49,798 bases of DNA from Candidatus Aminicenantota bacterium (GTDB lineage: Bacteria; Acidobacteriota; Aminicenantia; Aminicenantales; UBA8522), in contig JAFNEO010000026.1 of assembly GCA_017886205.1 (NCBI GenBank), positions 1 to 49,798 of the forward strand, read 5' to 3'. The position numbers and the translations under genes are program-made. Under the pieces are notes generated by a model. The model ran no database searches, had not been told where the DNA came from, and saw nothing but the letters and a program-made list of their open reading frames with translations. How positions within the stretch are numbered: position 1 is the first letter of the stretch; every line of letters begins with the position of its first letter. Positions 6,890-15,556 of this stretch are shown piece by piece.

Positions 6890-7513
6890 ATGATCAAATA
6901 CGCTTTGGTCGTGGTCGGCCCCCTGGACACGAATTGCTATCTTGTCTACTGCGGGGAGACCCTCGACTGCGCCATCATCGACCCCGGGGCCGAAGCGGAG
7001 CGGATTTTCCCATTGATCTACGAGCTGGAACTCAAGCCCACCCTTCTCCTCAACACCCACGGTCACCTCGACCACATCGGCGCCAACCGGGACATCAAAG
7101 ATAAGTTCAACCTGCCCCTCTGTATCCATGGGCTGGACAAGCCGTTCCTGGAGAAAGGCGAACAGTCTGAGCTGAGCTTCTTTCTTGGGGCCAAGGAATC
7201 GCCCCCGCCCGACCGGCTGCTCCAGGACGGCGAAACCATCCCCATCGGGAAGTCGAACCTGCGCGTTGTCCATACTCCAGGCCATACTCCCGGCAGCGTG
7301 AGCTTCCAGGGCGACGGCTTCCTCTTCTCCGGCGACACCCTTTTCAACGGAGGCGTCGGCCGAACCGACCTTCCCGGAGGCTCCACCCGGGCCCTGGAGG
7401 AATCCATCCGGACGCGGATCCTGACGCTCCCCGTGGAGACCATCGTTCTTCCCGGCCATGGGCCATGGACCACGGTCGGCGAAGAGAAAGAGTCCAATCC
7501 TTTTCTCGGATGA
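6890..7513 (+). CDS. MBL-fold metallo-hydrolase (glyoxalase II-like)
   Basis: This 207-aa protein has the metallo-beta-lactamase fold of the glyoxalase II/YcbL group. The metal motif THGHLDH is at about residues 56-62. It is followed by HTPGHTPGS (third metal His), FSGDTLF (bridging Asp) and the terminal LPGHGP (last His). The N-terminus MIKYALVVVGPLDTNCYLV is typical of the family. The promoter at 6845-6873 excludes the longer open frame that begins at 6707. Likely activity is hydrolysis of a thioester such as S-lactoylglutathione or a related small molecule in the cytoplasm. The real substrate is unknown. Its stop overlaps the xerD start (ATGA), so the two are co-transcribed and probably translationally coupled. 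Confidence 0.88.
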   Translation: MIKYALVVVGPLDTNCYLVYCGETLDCAIIDPGAEAERIFPLIYELELKPTLLLNTHGHLDHIGANRDIKDKFNLPLCIHGLDKPFLEKGEQSELSFFLGAKESPPPDRLLQDGETIPIGKSNLRVVHTPGHTPGSVSFQGDGFLFSGDTLFNGGVGRTDLPGGSTRALEESIRTRILTLPVETIVLPGHGPWTTVGEEKESNPFLG

Positions 7514-8412
7514 ACACTGCCCGCTCCTCCGCCGAGGACGTCCTGCGACTCTTCCTGGACTATCTCTCGGTCGAGAAGGGACTCTCGGCCAACACTGTCC
7601 TCTCCTACGGCCGTGACCTCCGCAAGTTTTTCCTGTTTCTCGGAAAAGAGAAGACCGATTGGGCCCGGGCTGACGAGAACATCCTGACTCTCTTCATCCA
7701 CCGTCAGAGCCAGGCCGGGCTCCAGGCCCGCTCCCTGGCCCGGCTCATCTCGGCGCTGAGGTCGTTTTATAAGTTTCTGCTCCTCGACGGGTTGGTGCCC
7801 AGGGACCCGACGGCGGACCTCACTTCCCCGAAAACATGGCTTTCGCTGCCCAAGTTTTTGACCGTCGACGAAGTCGCCCATCTCATTCTCCAGCCGGACG
7901 AGCGCGAGCTCCATGGCCTGCGGGACCGGGCGATGCTGGAAGTTCTTTACGCCTCTGGGCTCCGGGTGAGCGAGCTCATCCAGCTTCGGCCAGGCGACAT
8001 CAATCTGGACGACGGCTATGTCATCTGTCAAGGGAAGGGCGGCAAGGAGAGGGTTGTCCCACTAGGCAAGACGGCCGCCGCGCTGACCCGGCGGTATATC
8101 GAAGAGGCACGGCCGCGGCTCCAAAAGAAGCCGGCCGAAGCTGTTTTCCTGACCCGGCTGGGCGATCCCTTCACCCGTCAGGGCGTTTGGAAGATGCTAC
8201 GGGGATATGCCCGGAAGGCGGGGCTGGAAGCCAACATCAGCCCCCACACCCTCCGGCATTCGTTTGCCACTCATCTCCTGGAGAGGGGAGCGGACCTGCG
8301 CTCGGTGCAGCTCATGCTCGGTCACAGCCAAATCACGACGACTCAGATCTACACCCATGTCAGCCGGGAGCGTCTTCGCCAGGTTTACGAAAAATTCCAC
8401 CCCCGCGCTTAG
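7510..8412 (+). CDS. xerD: site-specific tyrosine recombinase XerD
   Basis: This 300-aa protein has the length of XerC/XerD. An N-terminal SAM-like DNA-binding domain (about 1-100) precedes the catalytic domain. The catalytic residues are visible: Arg in ASGLRVSEL (about 152), Lys in GKGGKERVVPL (about 176-179), His and Arg in HTLRHSFATHL (246 and 249), His in LGHSQ (272) and the nucleophile Tyr in QIYTHV (281). The C-terminal VSRERLRQVYEKFHPRA resembles XerD more than XerC. XerCD resolves chromosome dimers at dif at the septum. The start at 7510 gives an ATGA overlap with the upstream MBL gene. The stop overlaps the convergent stop of the next gene. No dif site is evident nearby. Confidence 0.9.
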   Translation: MNTARSSAEDVLRLFLDYLSVEKGLSANTVLSYGRDLRKFFLFLGKEKTDWARADENILTLFIHRQSQAGLQARSLARLISALRSFYKFLLLDGLVPRDPTADLTSPKTWLSLPKFLTVDEVAHLILQPDERELHGLRDRAMLEVLYASGLRVSELIQLRPGDINLDDGYVICQGKGGKERVVPLGKTAAALTRRYIEEARPRLQKKPAEAVFLTRLGDPFTRQGVWKMLRGYARKAGLEANISPHTLRHSFATHLLERGADLRSVQLMLGHSQITTTQIYTHVSRERLRQVYEKFHPRA

Positions 8413-9143
8413 GGCCTCGCGTTTTTCGGCCGAGAAAAGCGGGGGATGATCGATAGGCTCACCTCCACCTTGTGTGACTGGGAGGTGAAGACCGTCCGCC
8501 GTTCCTTGGGCAGCCACTGCTGGTGCTTCCATGCCCATGTGAATGTCTTGGCCACCGGGCCGGCGTAGATCGCGGACTCCGGGATTTCGATCCGGTTCGA
8601 CCCCTTTATTACACAGGCGTTGTAGTCGACCTCCGACTCCTTCTGGCCGTTCGTCTCGGAGGAAGGCAGGAGGAGCGGGAAAGCGTCCTCGGGATCGGCC
8701 TGGGGTACGGCCATCCGGTCGATGATGAAATCCAGGTTGAGGTCGTCCCCATCCCTGAGGATGTATTTGAGGGCGAAGGAAGGCCTCTCCCGGAAGTCGT
8801 TTGTGGTCAGGACTCCCGGGGACTCTGTCAGGGAAGAGGTCTCCTGGGCTTCCCAGTCGCAGAGGCGGCAGTCGAGGCGGTAGAGGAGGTAATCGTGGTC
8901 GTCTTTCTCCAGCCAGCCTGTCCAGCGGATGGCGAAGGAATAGTGACCCACGAAGGCCGGTCCTCCCGTGTCCAGCTTGTAATCTCCGTCCGTCTTCAGG
9001 CTGAGGCTGACATCCCACCACCGGGGAGTCTGGCCGGGGTCGGGCAGCGCGGTTGAGGGAGCGCGGGCCTGGAGAAGCAAGAGCACCAGGGCGGGAAGGA
9101 AGAGCCGTCTTGAAGAAAGGTTATCTCTTTGCCCTGCCCGCAT
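8409..9143 (-). CDS. exported protein of unknown function
   Basis: This 244-aa protein begins with a basic N-terminus and a Leu-rich signal segment (RLFLPALVLLLLQARA). The mature part is rich in Trp, Asp and beta-type patterns (RWWDVSLSLKTDGDYKLDTGG, GHYSFAIRWTGWLE) and has two close Cys residues (CRLCDW). No family is recognised. AAGGA about 10 nt upstream supports the ATG at 9143. It is divergent from the TetR-RND efflux operon, and their -35 boxes overlap, so expression of the two units may be linked through TetR. Its stop codon overlaps that of xerD. A periplasmic role is inferred only from the signal peptide. Confidence 0.6.
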   Translation of the reverse strand: MRAGQRDNLSSRRLFLPALVLLLLQARAPSTALPDPGQTPRWWDVSLSLKTDGDYKLDTGGPAFVGHYSFAIRWTGWLEKDDHDYLLYRLDCRLCDWEAQETSSLTESPGVLTTNDFRERPSFALKYILRDGDDLNLDFIIDRMAVPQADPEDAFPLLLPSSETNGQKESEVDYNACVIKGSNRIEIPESAIYAGPVAKTFTWAWKHQQWLPKERRTVFTSQSHKVEVSLSIIPRFSRPKNARP

Positions 9144-9168
9144 GAGTTTCCTTGCCCGGGAGATTCTT

Positions 9169-9198
9169 ATTCTACTTCCTTCGGCAGGCTATTGACAA
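9169..9198 (-). promoter_or_regulatory. promoter of the divergent exported-protein gene
   Basis: On the minus strand TTGTCA (9193-9198) is separated by 18 bp from TAGAAT (9169-9174). The -35 hexamer occupies nearly the same bases as the plus-strand TTGACA at 9192-9197 that serves tetR. Confidence 0.55.
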
Positions 9199-9220
9199 GT
9201 CCGGGCTCCTGCGCTATTCT
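9192..9220 (+). promoter_or_regulatory. promoter of the TetR-efflux operon
   Basis: A consensus TTGACA (9192-9197), a 17-bp spacer and TATTCT (9215-9220) form a strong promoter. The predicted start of transcription, near 9227, coincides with the left arm of the palindrome next to it. Confidence 0.7.
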
Positions 9221-9226
9221 AGCAAG

Positions 9227-9244
9227 CTAAACTGATAAGTTTAG
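9227..9244. promoter_or_regulatory. perfect 18-bp palindrome, likely TetR operator
   Basis: CTAAACT and AGTTTAG are perfect 7-nt inverted arms around GATA. The site begins at the predicted transcription start of the tetR operon. This is where autoregulating TetR repressors commonly bind and block transcription. A second, shorter inverted repeat (AAACC/GGTTT, 9250-9263) follows and could form a hairpin in the leader. Confidence 0.65.
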
Positions 9245-9286
9245 TATATAAACCTACCGGTTTTTTGATTAAACCCAAGAGTGAAA

Positions 9287-9979
9287 ATGAAGAGAAAAGA
9301 ACTGCAGGAAGAACGAGAAGAATGGCGGCGTCAGGAATTTCGCCGCTGCATCCTCCGGGCCGCCGAGGGGGTTATTGTCCGCAAAGGCTACAGCGCCATG
9401 ACCATGGACGATGTGGCCCGCGAGGCCCAGTTCTCCAAGGCCACCCTGTACCACTATTTCCGGAGCAAGGGAGAGCTCCTGCTCGAGATCCTCGGCAACT
9501 TCTTCGAGGAGACCGACCAGGAAGTGCAGAAGATCAATCGGCTCCGGCTGAGCGCCCGGGAGAAACTGAAAAGGGGGATCCATTTCTATCTGCGCTTCAA
9601 CGAGGAGAAAGAGAACATCTCCCGGATGCTCATCATGGACCGAGCGTTTACAGAGAAGATGAACATCTTTGTATCCGATGAGAGGACGATCACCTCGGAA
9701 GTCGACCGCCGGTTCATAACCAAAATGAAGACCAAACGTAAGGATATCTTGGACGGTGTGTCCAGAATTTTAACAGAGGGAATGGCTTCCGGAGAGTTTC
9801 GCAAGATGGATGTCGCAGACGCGGTGACCTTCCTGGAGTCCCTCCTTCAGGGGTATTGTCACGTCCGTTTCTGGCACGACCGGCCGCTATCTGCCAAGGA
9901 GGCTACGGAGATCATCCAAGAATTCTTCCTCCGTGGAATTGAAAAAAAAGACGGAACCGCGAAAGGAGCGTCCCGATGA
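9287..9979 (+). CDS. TetR/AcrR-family transcriptional repressor
   Basis: This 230-aa protein has a classical TetR N-terminus. Its helix-turn-helix reads GYSAMTMDDVAREAQFSK then TLYHYFRSKGELLLEIL, at about residues 30-70. The C-terminal about 150 residues form the variable helical ligand-binding domain. It should bind the palindrome at 9227-9244 as a dimer and release it on binding a small molecule, often an efflux substrate. The ATG at 9287 is preferred over a GTG at 9281 because AAGAG lies at a suitable distance. The gene opens a four-gene operon. Its stop overlaps the TolC-family start by 4 nt, which strongly links it to efflux control. Confidence 0.87.
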   Translation: MKRKELQEEREEWRRQEFRRCILRAAEGVIVRKGYSAMTMDDVAREAQFSKATLYHYFRSKGELLLEILGNFFEETDQEVQKINRLRLSAREKLKRGIHFYLRFNEEKENISRMLIMDRAFTEKMNIFVSDERTITSEVDRRFITKMKTKRKDILDGVSRILTEGMASGEFRKMDVADAVTFLESLLQGYCHVRFWHDRPLSAKEATEIIQEFFLRGIEKKDGTAKGASR

Positions 9980-11319
9980 AAAAAACCAGTGCTTTGGTCG
10001 CCGCATTGCTCATCATTCTGGGAACAGGTCCGGCCTCCTCGGCACAGGAGAAGATCAGCCTCAGCCTCGAAAAGTGCCTCAGCCTAGCTCTCTCCCAGAA
10101 CCCGTTCTATCTGGCGGCACAGGAGAGGACGGACGCGGCCCAAGCCCGAGTGCGGCAGGCGGCGGCGCAGTTTTTCCCGTCGCTGACCGCCCAGGGCCTC
10201 CAGAACCTGGACGAAAAAGTGTTCGTCCTCGAGTTTCCCTCGTTTATCCCGGGTGGCCGCCCGCAGAGAATGGCCATAGACTTCACCAAAGACTACCAGT
10301 TCTCCCTGAATTTCACGCTGCCGCTCTTTACCGGAGGACGCCTGACCTCGGGCTACCGCTCGGCCAAGTTGAATTATCTATCCTCCCAGGAATCCAGCCG
10401 TCAGACGACCAACGAGACAATCTTTAACGTCAAGCGCGGCTATTACAATTACCTCCTGGCCAAGCAGTTGGTCGGGGTCACAGAAGAGGCCCTGAACTTG
10501 GCCGAGAAAACCCTCCAGAACGTCAAGAATATGTATGAGGTCGGCATGGCCTCTCGCCTCGACCTGCTCCGGGCCGAAGTCCGGTTGGCCAACCTGAAGC
10601 CTCCCCTGATCCAGGCTCGCAACAACGTCGCCGTGGCCGAGCTCAGCCTCAAGACTCTGCTGGGGTTGGATGTCGTCCAGCCCGTCGAGGTCACGGGAGA
10701 GATGACCTACACGCCGGTCGATATCAACCTTGAAGAAAGCCTCGCTAAGGCCGTGCTGAACCGCCCCGAGCTCAGCCAGTTGCAGTACCAGAAACAGATG
10801 GCCGGAGAGATGATCAAGATCGCCAAGGCGGACTACCTGCCGACCATCGCGCTATCCGGAAACTATAACACCTGGGCCGACCGCTTCGCCTTCGGTAAGA
10901 ACAACTGGCAGAGCTTCTACGCTTTCAACCTGGTCCTGAGCATCCCTCTCTTTAATGGCCTCCAAACTCCGGCCAAGGTGGCCGAGTCCCAGGCTCTCAT
11001 CCGGGAGATCGATTTCACCGAGAAGGGGCTCGTCAACAATATCAAGTTCGAGGTTCAGGCCGCCTACCTGACCCTGAACAATGCCCAAGAGGCGTTTCTT
11101 TCCCAAGAGAAGAACATCGATGCCGCCCAAGAGAGCGTGCGCGTTGCCGAACTCAACTACGGCGAGGGCTTGATCACGATCACCGACCTCGGGGCCGCCC
11201 AGGTCGCCCTGAGCGAAGCCCGGATCAACTATCTCCGGGCGATATATGAGTACACCGTCTCCCTCGCCCAGCTGGAGAAGGCCGTGGGGTTGAGCTGGCG
11301 AGAGACCGAGTCGAACTAA
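9976..11319 (+). CDS. TolC-family outer-membrane efflux protein
   Basis: This 447-aa protein has a signal peptide (MKKTSALVAALLIILGTGPASSAQE) and the TolC architecture of two long alpha-helical hairpin repeats. Repeat starts are visible as LSLEKCLSLALSQNP near residue 30 and INLEESLAKAVLNRPEL near 255. The phrases GMASRLDLLRAEVRLAN and EGLITITDLGAAQVALSEARINYLRA are characteristic. It forms the outer-membrane and periplasmic channel of a tripartite pump. The start overlaps the tetR stop (ATGA), and the adaptor gene follows after 12 nt with its own Shine-Dalgarno, so it belongs to the same operon. Confidence 0.9.
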   Translation: MKKTSALVAALLIILGTGPASSAQEKISLSLEKCLSLALSQNPFYLAAQERTDAAQARVRQAAAQFFPSLTAQGLQNLDEKVFVLEFPSFIPGGRPQRMAIDFTKDYQFSLNFTLPLFTGGRLTSGYRSAKLNYLSSQESSRQTTNETIFNVKRGYYNYLLAKQLVGVTEEALNLAEKTLQNVKNMYEVGMASRLDLLRAEVRLANLKPPLIQARNNVAVAELSLKTLLGLDVVQPVEVTGEMTYTPVDINLEESLAKAVLNRPELSQLQYQKQMAGEMIKIAKADYLPTIALSGNYNTWADRFAFGKNNWQSFYAFNLVLSIPLFNGLQTPAKVAESQALIREIDFTEKGLVNNIKFEVQAAYLTLNNAQEAFLSQEKNIDAAQESVRVAELNYGEGLITITDLGAAQVALSEARINYLRAIYEYTVSLAQLEKAVGLSWRETESN

Positions 11320-11331
11320 AGGAGAATGACG

Positions 11332-12456
11332 ATGGAGAAAAGGAAACGATTAGGGACAATCCTGCTGACGGCCTTGGCCTTCGCCTGGCTGGCTTCCTGC
11401 AAGCCGTCGCAAAAAGCCGATGATAAAGCCCCGGCGCAGACCTTCGGCGCGGCACCGGTCAAGGTCTTCAAGGTTATCAAAACGAGAATATCCGAGAAGC
11501 TCTTCTATACCGGGACCATCGAAGCCTGGCAGAAGATCACCCTCACTCCCGATGTCGGGGGCAAGATCGCCCGCATCCTGGTCAACGAGGGCGACCGCGT
11601 CAGCAAAGGCCAGATCCTGGCCGAGCTCGATGCCGAGGCCATCACTCTCCAGCTCAAACAGGCCGAGGCGGCGCTGGCCGTCACCCAGGCCAGCTTCAAC
11701 AATGCCCAGACAAACCTGGAGCGGATGGAGCGCCTCTCCAAGGAGAAGGCCGTTTCCGACCAGCAATACGAACAGGTTAAGCTGGGCTATGATTCGGCCA
11801 AAGCGCAGCTGGAGCAAGCCCAGGCCGCCGTGAACTTGGCCCAGCACAGCCTGGATGTTTCCATACTCAAAGCTCCTTTCAGCGGCGTCATCGCTTCCAG
11901 GAACGCCGAAGTGGGGGATGTCATCAACCCGATGATGGGCGGATTGTCTCCGGGGAGCGCCGGAGGGGTGCTCACGCTGGTGGATTTTTCGCGAGTCAAG
12001 ATCAAGGTGGATATTTCCGGGGCCGATATCCCGCTCATCCAGAAAGGCCAGGCGGCCACATTGCGCGTCCCGACGCTGCCCGGTCAAGAGTTCAAAGGCG
12101 TCGTCCAGGTTGTCAACCTGGCGGCTGACCCGCAGACCAAGAAGTTTGGGATCGAAGTGTCTGCCGAAAATCCGGATCAGGTCCTACGGCCGGGGACATT
12201 CGGGGAGATCATTATCGAGGTCCATTCGCACGAAAATGCCCTGGTCGTTCCTCAAAAAGCAATTTTGGAGAATAGGTATATATTTATCGCTCAAGACGGC
12301 AAGGCCGCCAAGAAGGAAATCACGCTCGGCCTCCAGAACACGACGATGGTTGAAGTCAATAGCGGCGTCGCCGAGGGAGATCTCGTCATCGTCGAGGGCA
12401 ACTTCGGCTTGGAGGACGGAGGTCCGATCGAAGTCACCGGTGAGGTTCAGCAATGA
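11332..12456 (+). CDS. RND efflux periplasmic adaptor (membrane fusion protein), lipoprotein
   Basis: This 374-aa protein has a lipoprotein signal with lipobox LASC (Cys at about 23). It shows the HlyD/AcrA layout: a first biotinyl-lipoyl half (GGKIARILVNEGDRVSKGQILAELD), a coiled-coil hairpin (AEAALAVTQASFNNAQ to AQLEQAQAAVNLAQHS), a second lipoyl half (LKAPFSGVIASRNAEVGD), then beta-barrel and membrane-proximal domains. It bridges the inner-membrane pump and TolC. The ATG at 11332 is preferred to 11326 because GGAG lies 7 nt upstream of it and only 1 nt from the other. Its stop overlaps the pump start (ATGA). Confidence 0.9.
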   Translation: MEKRKRLGTILLTALAFAWLASCKPSQKADDKAPAQTFGAAPVKVFKVIKTRISEKLFYTGTIEAWQKITLTPDVGGKIARILVNEGDRVSKGQILAELDAEAITLQLKQAEAALAVTQASFNNAQTNLERMERLSKEKAVSDQQYEQVKLGYDSAKAQLEQAQAAVNLAQHSLDVSILKAPFSGVIASRNAEVGDVINPMMGGLSPGSAGGVLTLVDFSRVKIKVDISGADIPLIQKGQAATLRVPTLPGQEFKGVVQVVNLAADPQTKKFGIEVSAENPDQVLRPGTFGEIIIEVHSHENALVVPQKAILENRYIFIAQDGKAAKKEITLGLQNTTMVEVNSGVAEGDLVIVEGNFGLEDGGPIEVTGEVQQ

Positions 12457-15400
12457 GACTGCCTGAATTTTCGGTCAACAAAAGAGTCTCGACCGCCATG
12501 ATCGCCATGATCCTGGTGGTCGTGGGCTTCATATCGTTTTCCCGTTTGGGCTTGGATTTTTTCCCCGACCTTGAATTCCCCACGGTCTCGGCCATCACGA
12601 CCTACCGCGGCGCCTCCTCCGAGGACCTCGAAAAGACCGTCACCAAGCCTCTGGAGCAGGTCGTCAGCTCGATCAGCCGGGTGAAAAAGGTGACCTCCAC
12701 AACCTCGGAAGGGACATCCGTCATCCAGGTGGAATTTGAATGGGGCACAAATCTGGATTTTGCCGCCCAGGATATCCGCGACCAGATCGGCCTCTACAAA
12801 GCCTATCTTCCGAAAGCCGCCAGCGATCCTCTGGTGGTGAAATTCAACTTGGCCCAGCTTCCTGTTATTTTTTACGGCATCACGGCCGACATGCCCATCT
12901 TCCAGCTGAAGAAACTCCTCGAAGATGAGGTCTCTCCCCGCTTGGAGAGGATCGACGGCGTGGCCTCGGCTCCGGTTTATGCGACCGATGTCCGGGAGAT
13001 TCTTGTGGACGTCGATAAAGCGGCCCTGGAATCGCGCGATCTGTCCATCGACCGAGTTCTGGGAGCTTTGGGGATGGAGAACGTCAATGTTCCCGCCGGC
13101 AATATCGTTGAACGACACACAGACCTGCTGGTCCGGACCATGGGCGAGTTCGAGTCACTCGATGACATCCGTCATGTCGTCGTCGGCACTTCGTCAAGTG
13201 GCGAGCCGATATATATAGGCGACATTGCCGAGGTCAAGGATACGTTAAAAGAGACACGGTACGAGGGCCGGATCCAACAGCAGAAGGGTGTCTTCCTGAT
13301 GGTCAGCAAGCGCTCGGGAGCCAACACGGCCACGACCGGCGCGAGGGTCAAGAAAGAGGTCGAGGCCATCCGGAAGAACCTTCCCCCCGATCTCAAATTC
13401 TACATGGCCATGGACCAGTCGGACATGATCAAGCGCGTCGCCAATAAGACGGCAGAAAACGCCTGGATGGGAGGCATCCTGGCCATCCTGCTCATTTTCC
13501 TCTTCCTGCGGAACTGGCGGCCGACCCTGACCATCGCCCTGGCCATTCCGCTCTCCATTGTCACCACTTTTATTGCTTTTTACGCAGCGGGCTACACCCT
13601 TAACCTGCTAACGCTCGGAGGTCTGACGCTCGGCGTCGGCATGCTGGTGGATAACGCCATTGTCGTCATCGAGAACACCTTCCGCCATATCGAGGAAGGG
13701 TCGGATAGAAAGAAAGCGGCTATTTTCGGCGCATCCGAGGTGGGGATGGCCATCACCGCCTCGACGGTGACCACGATCGTCGTCTTCCTGCCCATGGTTT
13801 TCGCTCAGGGGATTACCGGAAAAATGACCCGGGGACTAGCCCTCTCCATCACCTTTTCGCTCATCTCTTCGCTGTTCGTGGCCTTGACGATCGTTCCGAT
13901 GCTGACTTACGGTCTGTTTAAGTCCTATTTTGTGAACAAATCCCATGAAGAGGTCCGAAAGGTGAGGCAGCCCCAGTTCCAAAAGGGCCGCGATTTCTAC
14001 CGGAAATGGCTGACCAGAGCGCTCGAGCATCGCCGCCTCGTGCTTGCGGCTACGATAGGGCTTTTCGTGGCTTCCTTAGCGATCATCCCCTTCCTGGGGA
14101 CGGAATTCATGCCGTCTCAAGACCAGGACATGATCCTTCTCAAAGTGAAGATGCCTGTCGGGACGGCGCTCGAAGAGACCAACCGGGTCGTCGCCATGGT
14201 GGAGAAGCTCATGTCCGAGCAGCCTGAGATCTCGATCATCCAAGGCCAGGCCGGCTCTTCTTCGGAGGAAAACGCCGGCGACAGCGGCAGCGCTATTAGC
14301 CCTGCCGGAACCCATGAAGGCCTGCTCTGGGTCGGGCTGGTCCATCAGGACCAAAGGAAGTTGTCCGATATTCAAATCCTGGAGAAGATCCGGGGCCGGC
14401 TGCCGCAGCTCGAGAATGTCAGGTTCGAGAGCGTGGATATGAGCCAGATGATCATGGGATCAATGGGCGGACCGGTCGCCATAAAAATATTCGGCAAGGA
14501 CCTGGACAAACTCAAAGAGATCGCCGACGGTATCGTCGCCAGGATCAATGACGTCCCCGGGCTGCGGGACGTGACCCATACTCTTTCGCAAGGAAAGCCC
14601 GAGTATCAGATCAGGATCGACCGGGACCGGGCGGCCCGGCTCGGGCTCATGGTCAGCCAGGTAGCCGGCACCGTTCAGACAGCCACCTTGGGAACCGTGG
14701 CCACCCGCTACCGGGAAGGGAGTGAGGAAATCGACCTCAGGGTTCGCTTCCAGAAACAATACCGGGACGATATCCAAGGGATCACAAACATCCCGATCAT
14801 TACGCCCCAGAACAAGGTCATCTACGTAGGGCAGGTAGCTACCGTTGAAAAAGGCGAGGGGCCCATCCAGATCGCGCATGAAAATCAGTCTCGGCTTGCG
14901 ACAGTGACGGCCAATATCGCCGGCCGGGACTTAGGAAGCGTTATCAGGGACGTCCAGGCCAGGCTGGGACCGATCCAGAAGCAGTTGCCGACCGGCTATT
15001 TCTTGGAATTCGGCGGCTCTTATGAGCAGATGACGGATGCGTTCAAGATCCTGGCTGCGGCCTTTGCTCTAGCCTCTTTGCTCGTTTACATGGTCATGGC
15101 CTCAGGGTTCGAGTCGTTCCTCCATCCCTTCATCGTCATGTTTACCATTCCGATGGGCCTCATCGGCGTTGTCTTGGGATTGCTAATCGCCGGACGGCCC
15201 GTCAACCTGCCAGTCTGGATCGGTTTCATCCTCCTCGCCGGCATAGCGGTCAACAACGGGATCGTCATGATCGACTATATGAACCAGTTGAGACAGCGCG
15301 GTATGAATAAGCAGCAGGCGATTATCGATGGAGCGGTGACCCGGCTGCGCGCCGTCCTGCTGACGGCCCTCACCACCATTCTCGGTATGCTTCCCATGGC

Positions 15401-15554
15401 CATCAGCCGGTCGGAGGGTTCGGCGTTTCGGTCTCCGATGGCGATCACGGTCCTTGGCGGGTTGACGGCTACAACCTTCCTGACGCTTTTCGTTATCCCG
15501 ATTATTTACAGCCTGTTTGAGAAGGTCTCCTTCAAGAAGGCGAAAACGGGCTGA
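12453..15554 (+). CDS. RND-family inner-membrane efflux pump (HAE1 type)
   Basis: This 1033-aa protein matches AcrB-type pumps in length and in its tandem layout. Each half has one TM segment, a large periplasmic porter/docking region and a TM bundle. The start (VSTAMIAMILVVVGFISFSRLGLDFFPDLEFP) is typical. The proton-relay helix reads LGVGMLVDNAIVVIEN near residue 400, so only one Asp of the AcrB Asp-Asp pair is present and the second is Asn. GSAFRSPMAITVLGG near the C-terminus is also conserved. It exports lipophilic compounds by proton exchange, and the substrate is unknown. It is the last gene of the TetR-TolC-adaptor-RND operon, followed by a convergent gene after 2 nt. Confidence 0.92.
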   Translation: MRLPEFSVNKRVSTAMIAMILVVVGFISFSRLGLDFFPDLEFPTVSAITTYRGASSEDLEKTVTKPLEQVVSSISRVKKVTSTTSEGTSVIQVEFEWGTNLDFAAQDIRDQIGLYKAYLPKAASDPLVVKFNLAQLPVIFYGITADMPIFQLKKLLEDEVSPRLERIDGVASAPVYATDVREILVDVDKAALESRDLSIDRVLGALGMENVNVPAGNIVERHTDLLVRTMGEFESLDDIRHVVVGTSSSGEPIYIGDIAEVKDTLKETRYEGRIQQQKGVFLMVSKRSGANTATTGARVKKEVEAIRKNLPPDLKFYMAMDQSDMIKRVANKTAENAWMGGILAILLIFLFLRNWRPTLTIALAIPLSIVTTFIAFYAAGYTLNLLTLGGLTLGVGMLVDNAIVVIENTFRHIEEGSDRKKAAIFGASEVGMAITASTVTTIVVFLPMVFAQGITGKMTRGLALSITFSLISSLFVALTIVPMLTYGLFKSYFVNKSHEEVRKVRQPQFQKGRDFYRKWLTRALEHRRLVLAATIGLFVASLAIIPFLGTEFMPSQDQDMILLKVKMPVGTALEETNRVVAMVEKLMSEQPEISIIQGQAGSSSEENAGDSGSAISPAGTHEGLLWVGLVHQDQRKLSDIQILEKIRGRLPQLENVRFESVDMSQMIMGSMGGPVAIKIFGKDLDKLKEIADGIVARINDVPGLRDVTHTLSQGKPEYQIRIDRDRAARLGLMVSQVAGTVQTATLGTVATRYREGSEEIDLRVRFQKQYRDDIQGITNIPIITPQNKVIYVGQVATVEKGEGPIQIAHENQSRLATVTANIAGRDLGSVIRDVQARLGPIQKQLPTGYFLEFGGSYEQMTDAFKILAAAFALASLLVYMVMASGFESFLHPFIVMFTIPMGLIGVVLGLLIAGRPVNLPVWIGFILLAGIAVNNGIVMIDYMNQLRQRGMNKQQAIIDGAVTRLRAVLLTALTTILGMLPMAISRSEGSAFRSPMAITVLGGLTATTFLTLFVIPIIYSLFEKVSFKKAKTG

Positions 15555-15556
15555 GC

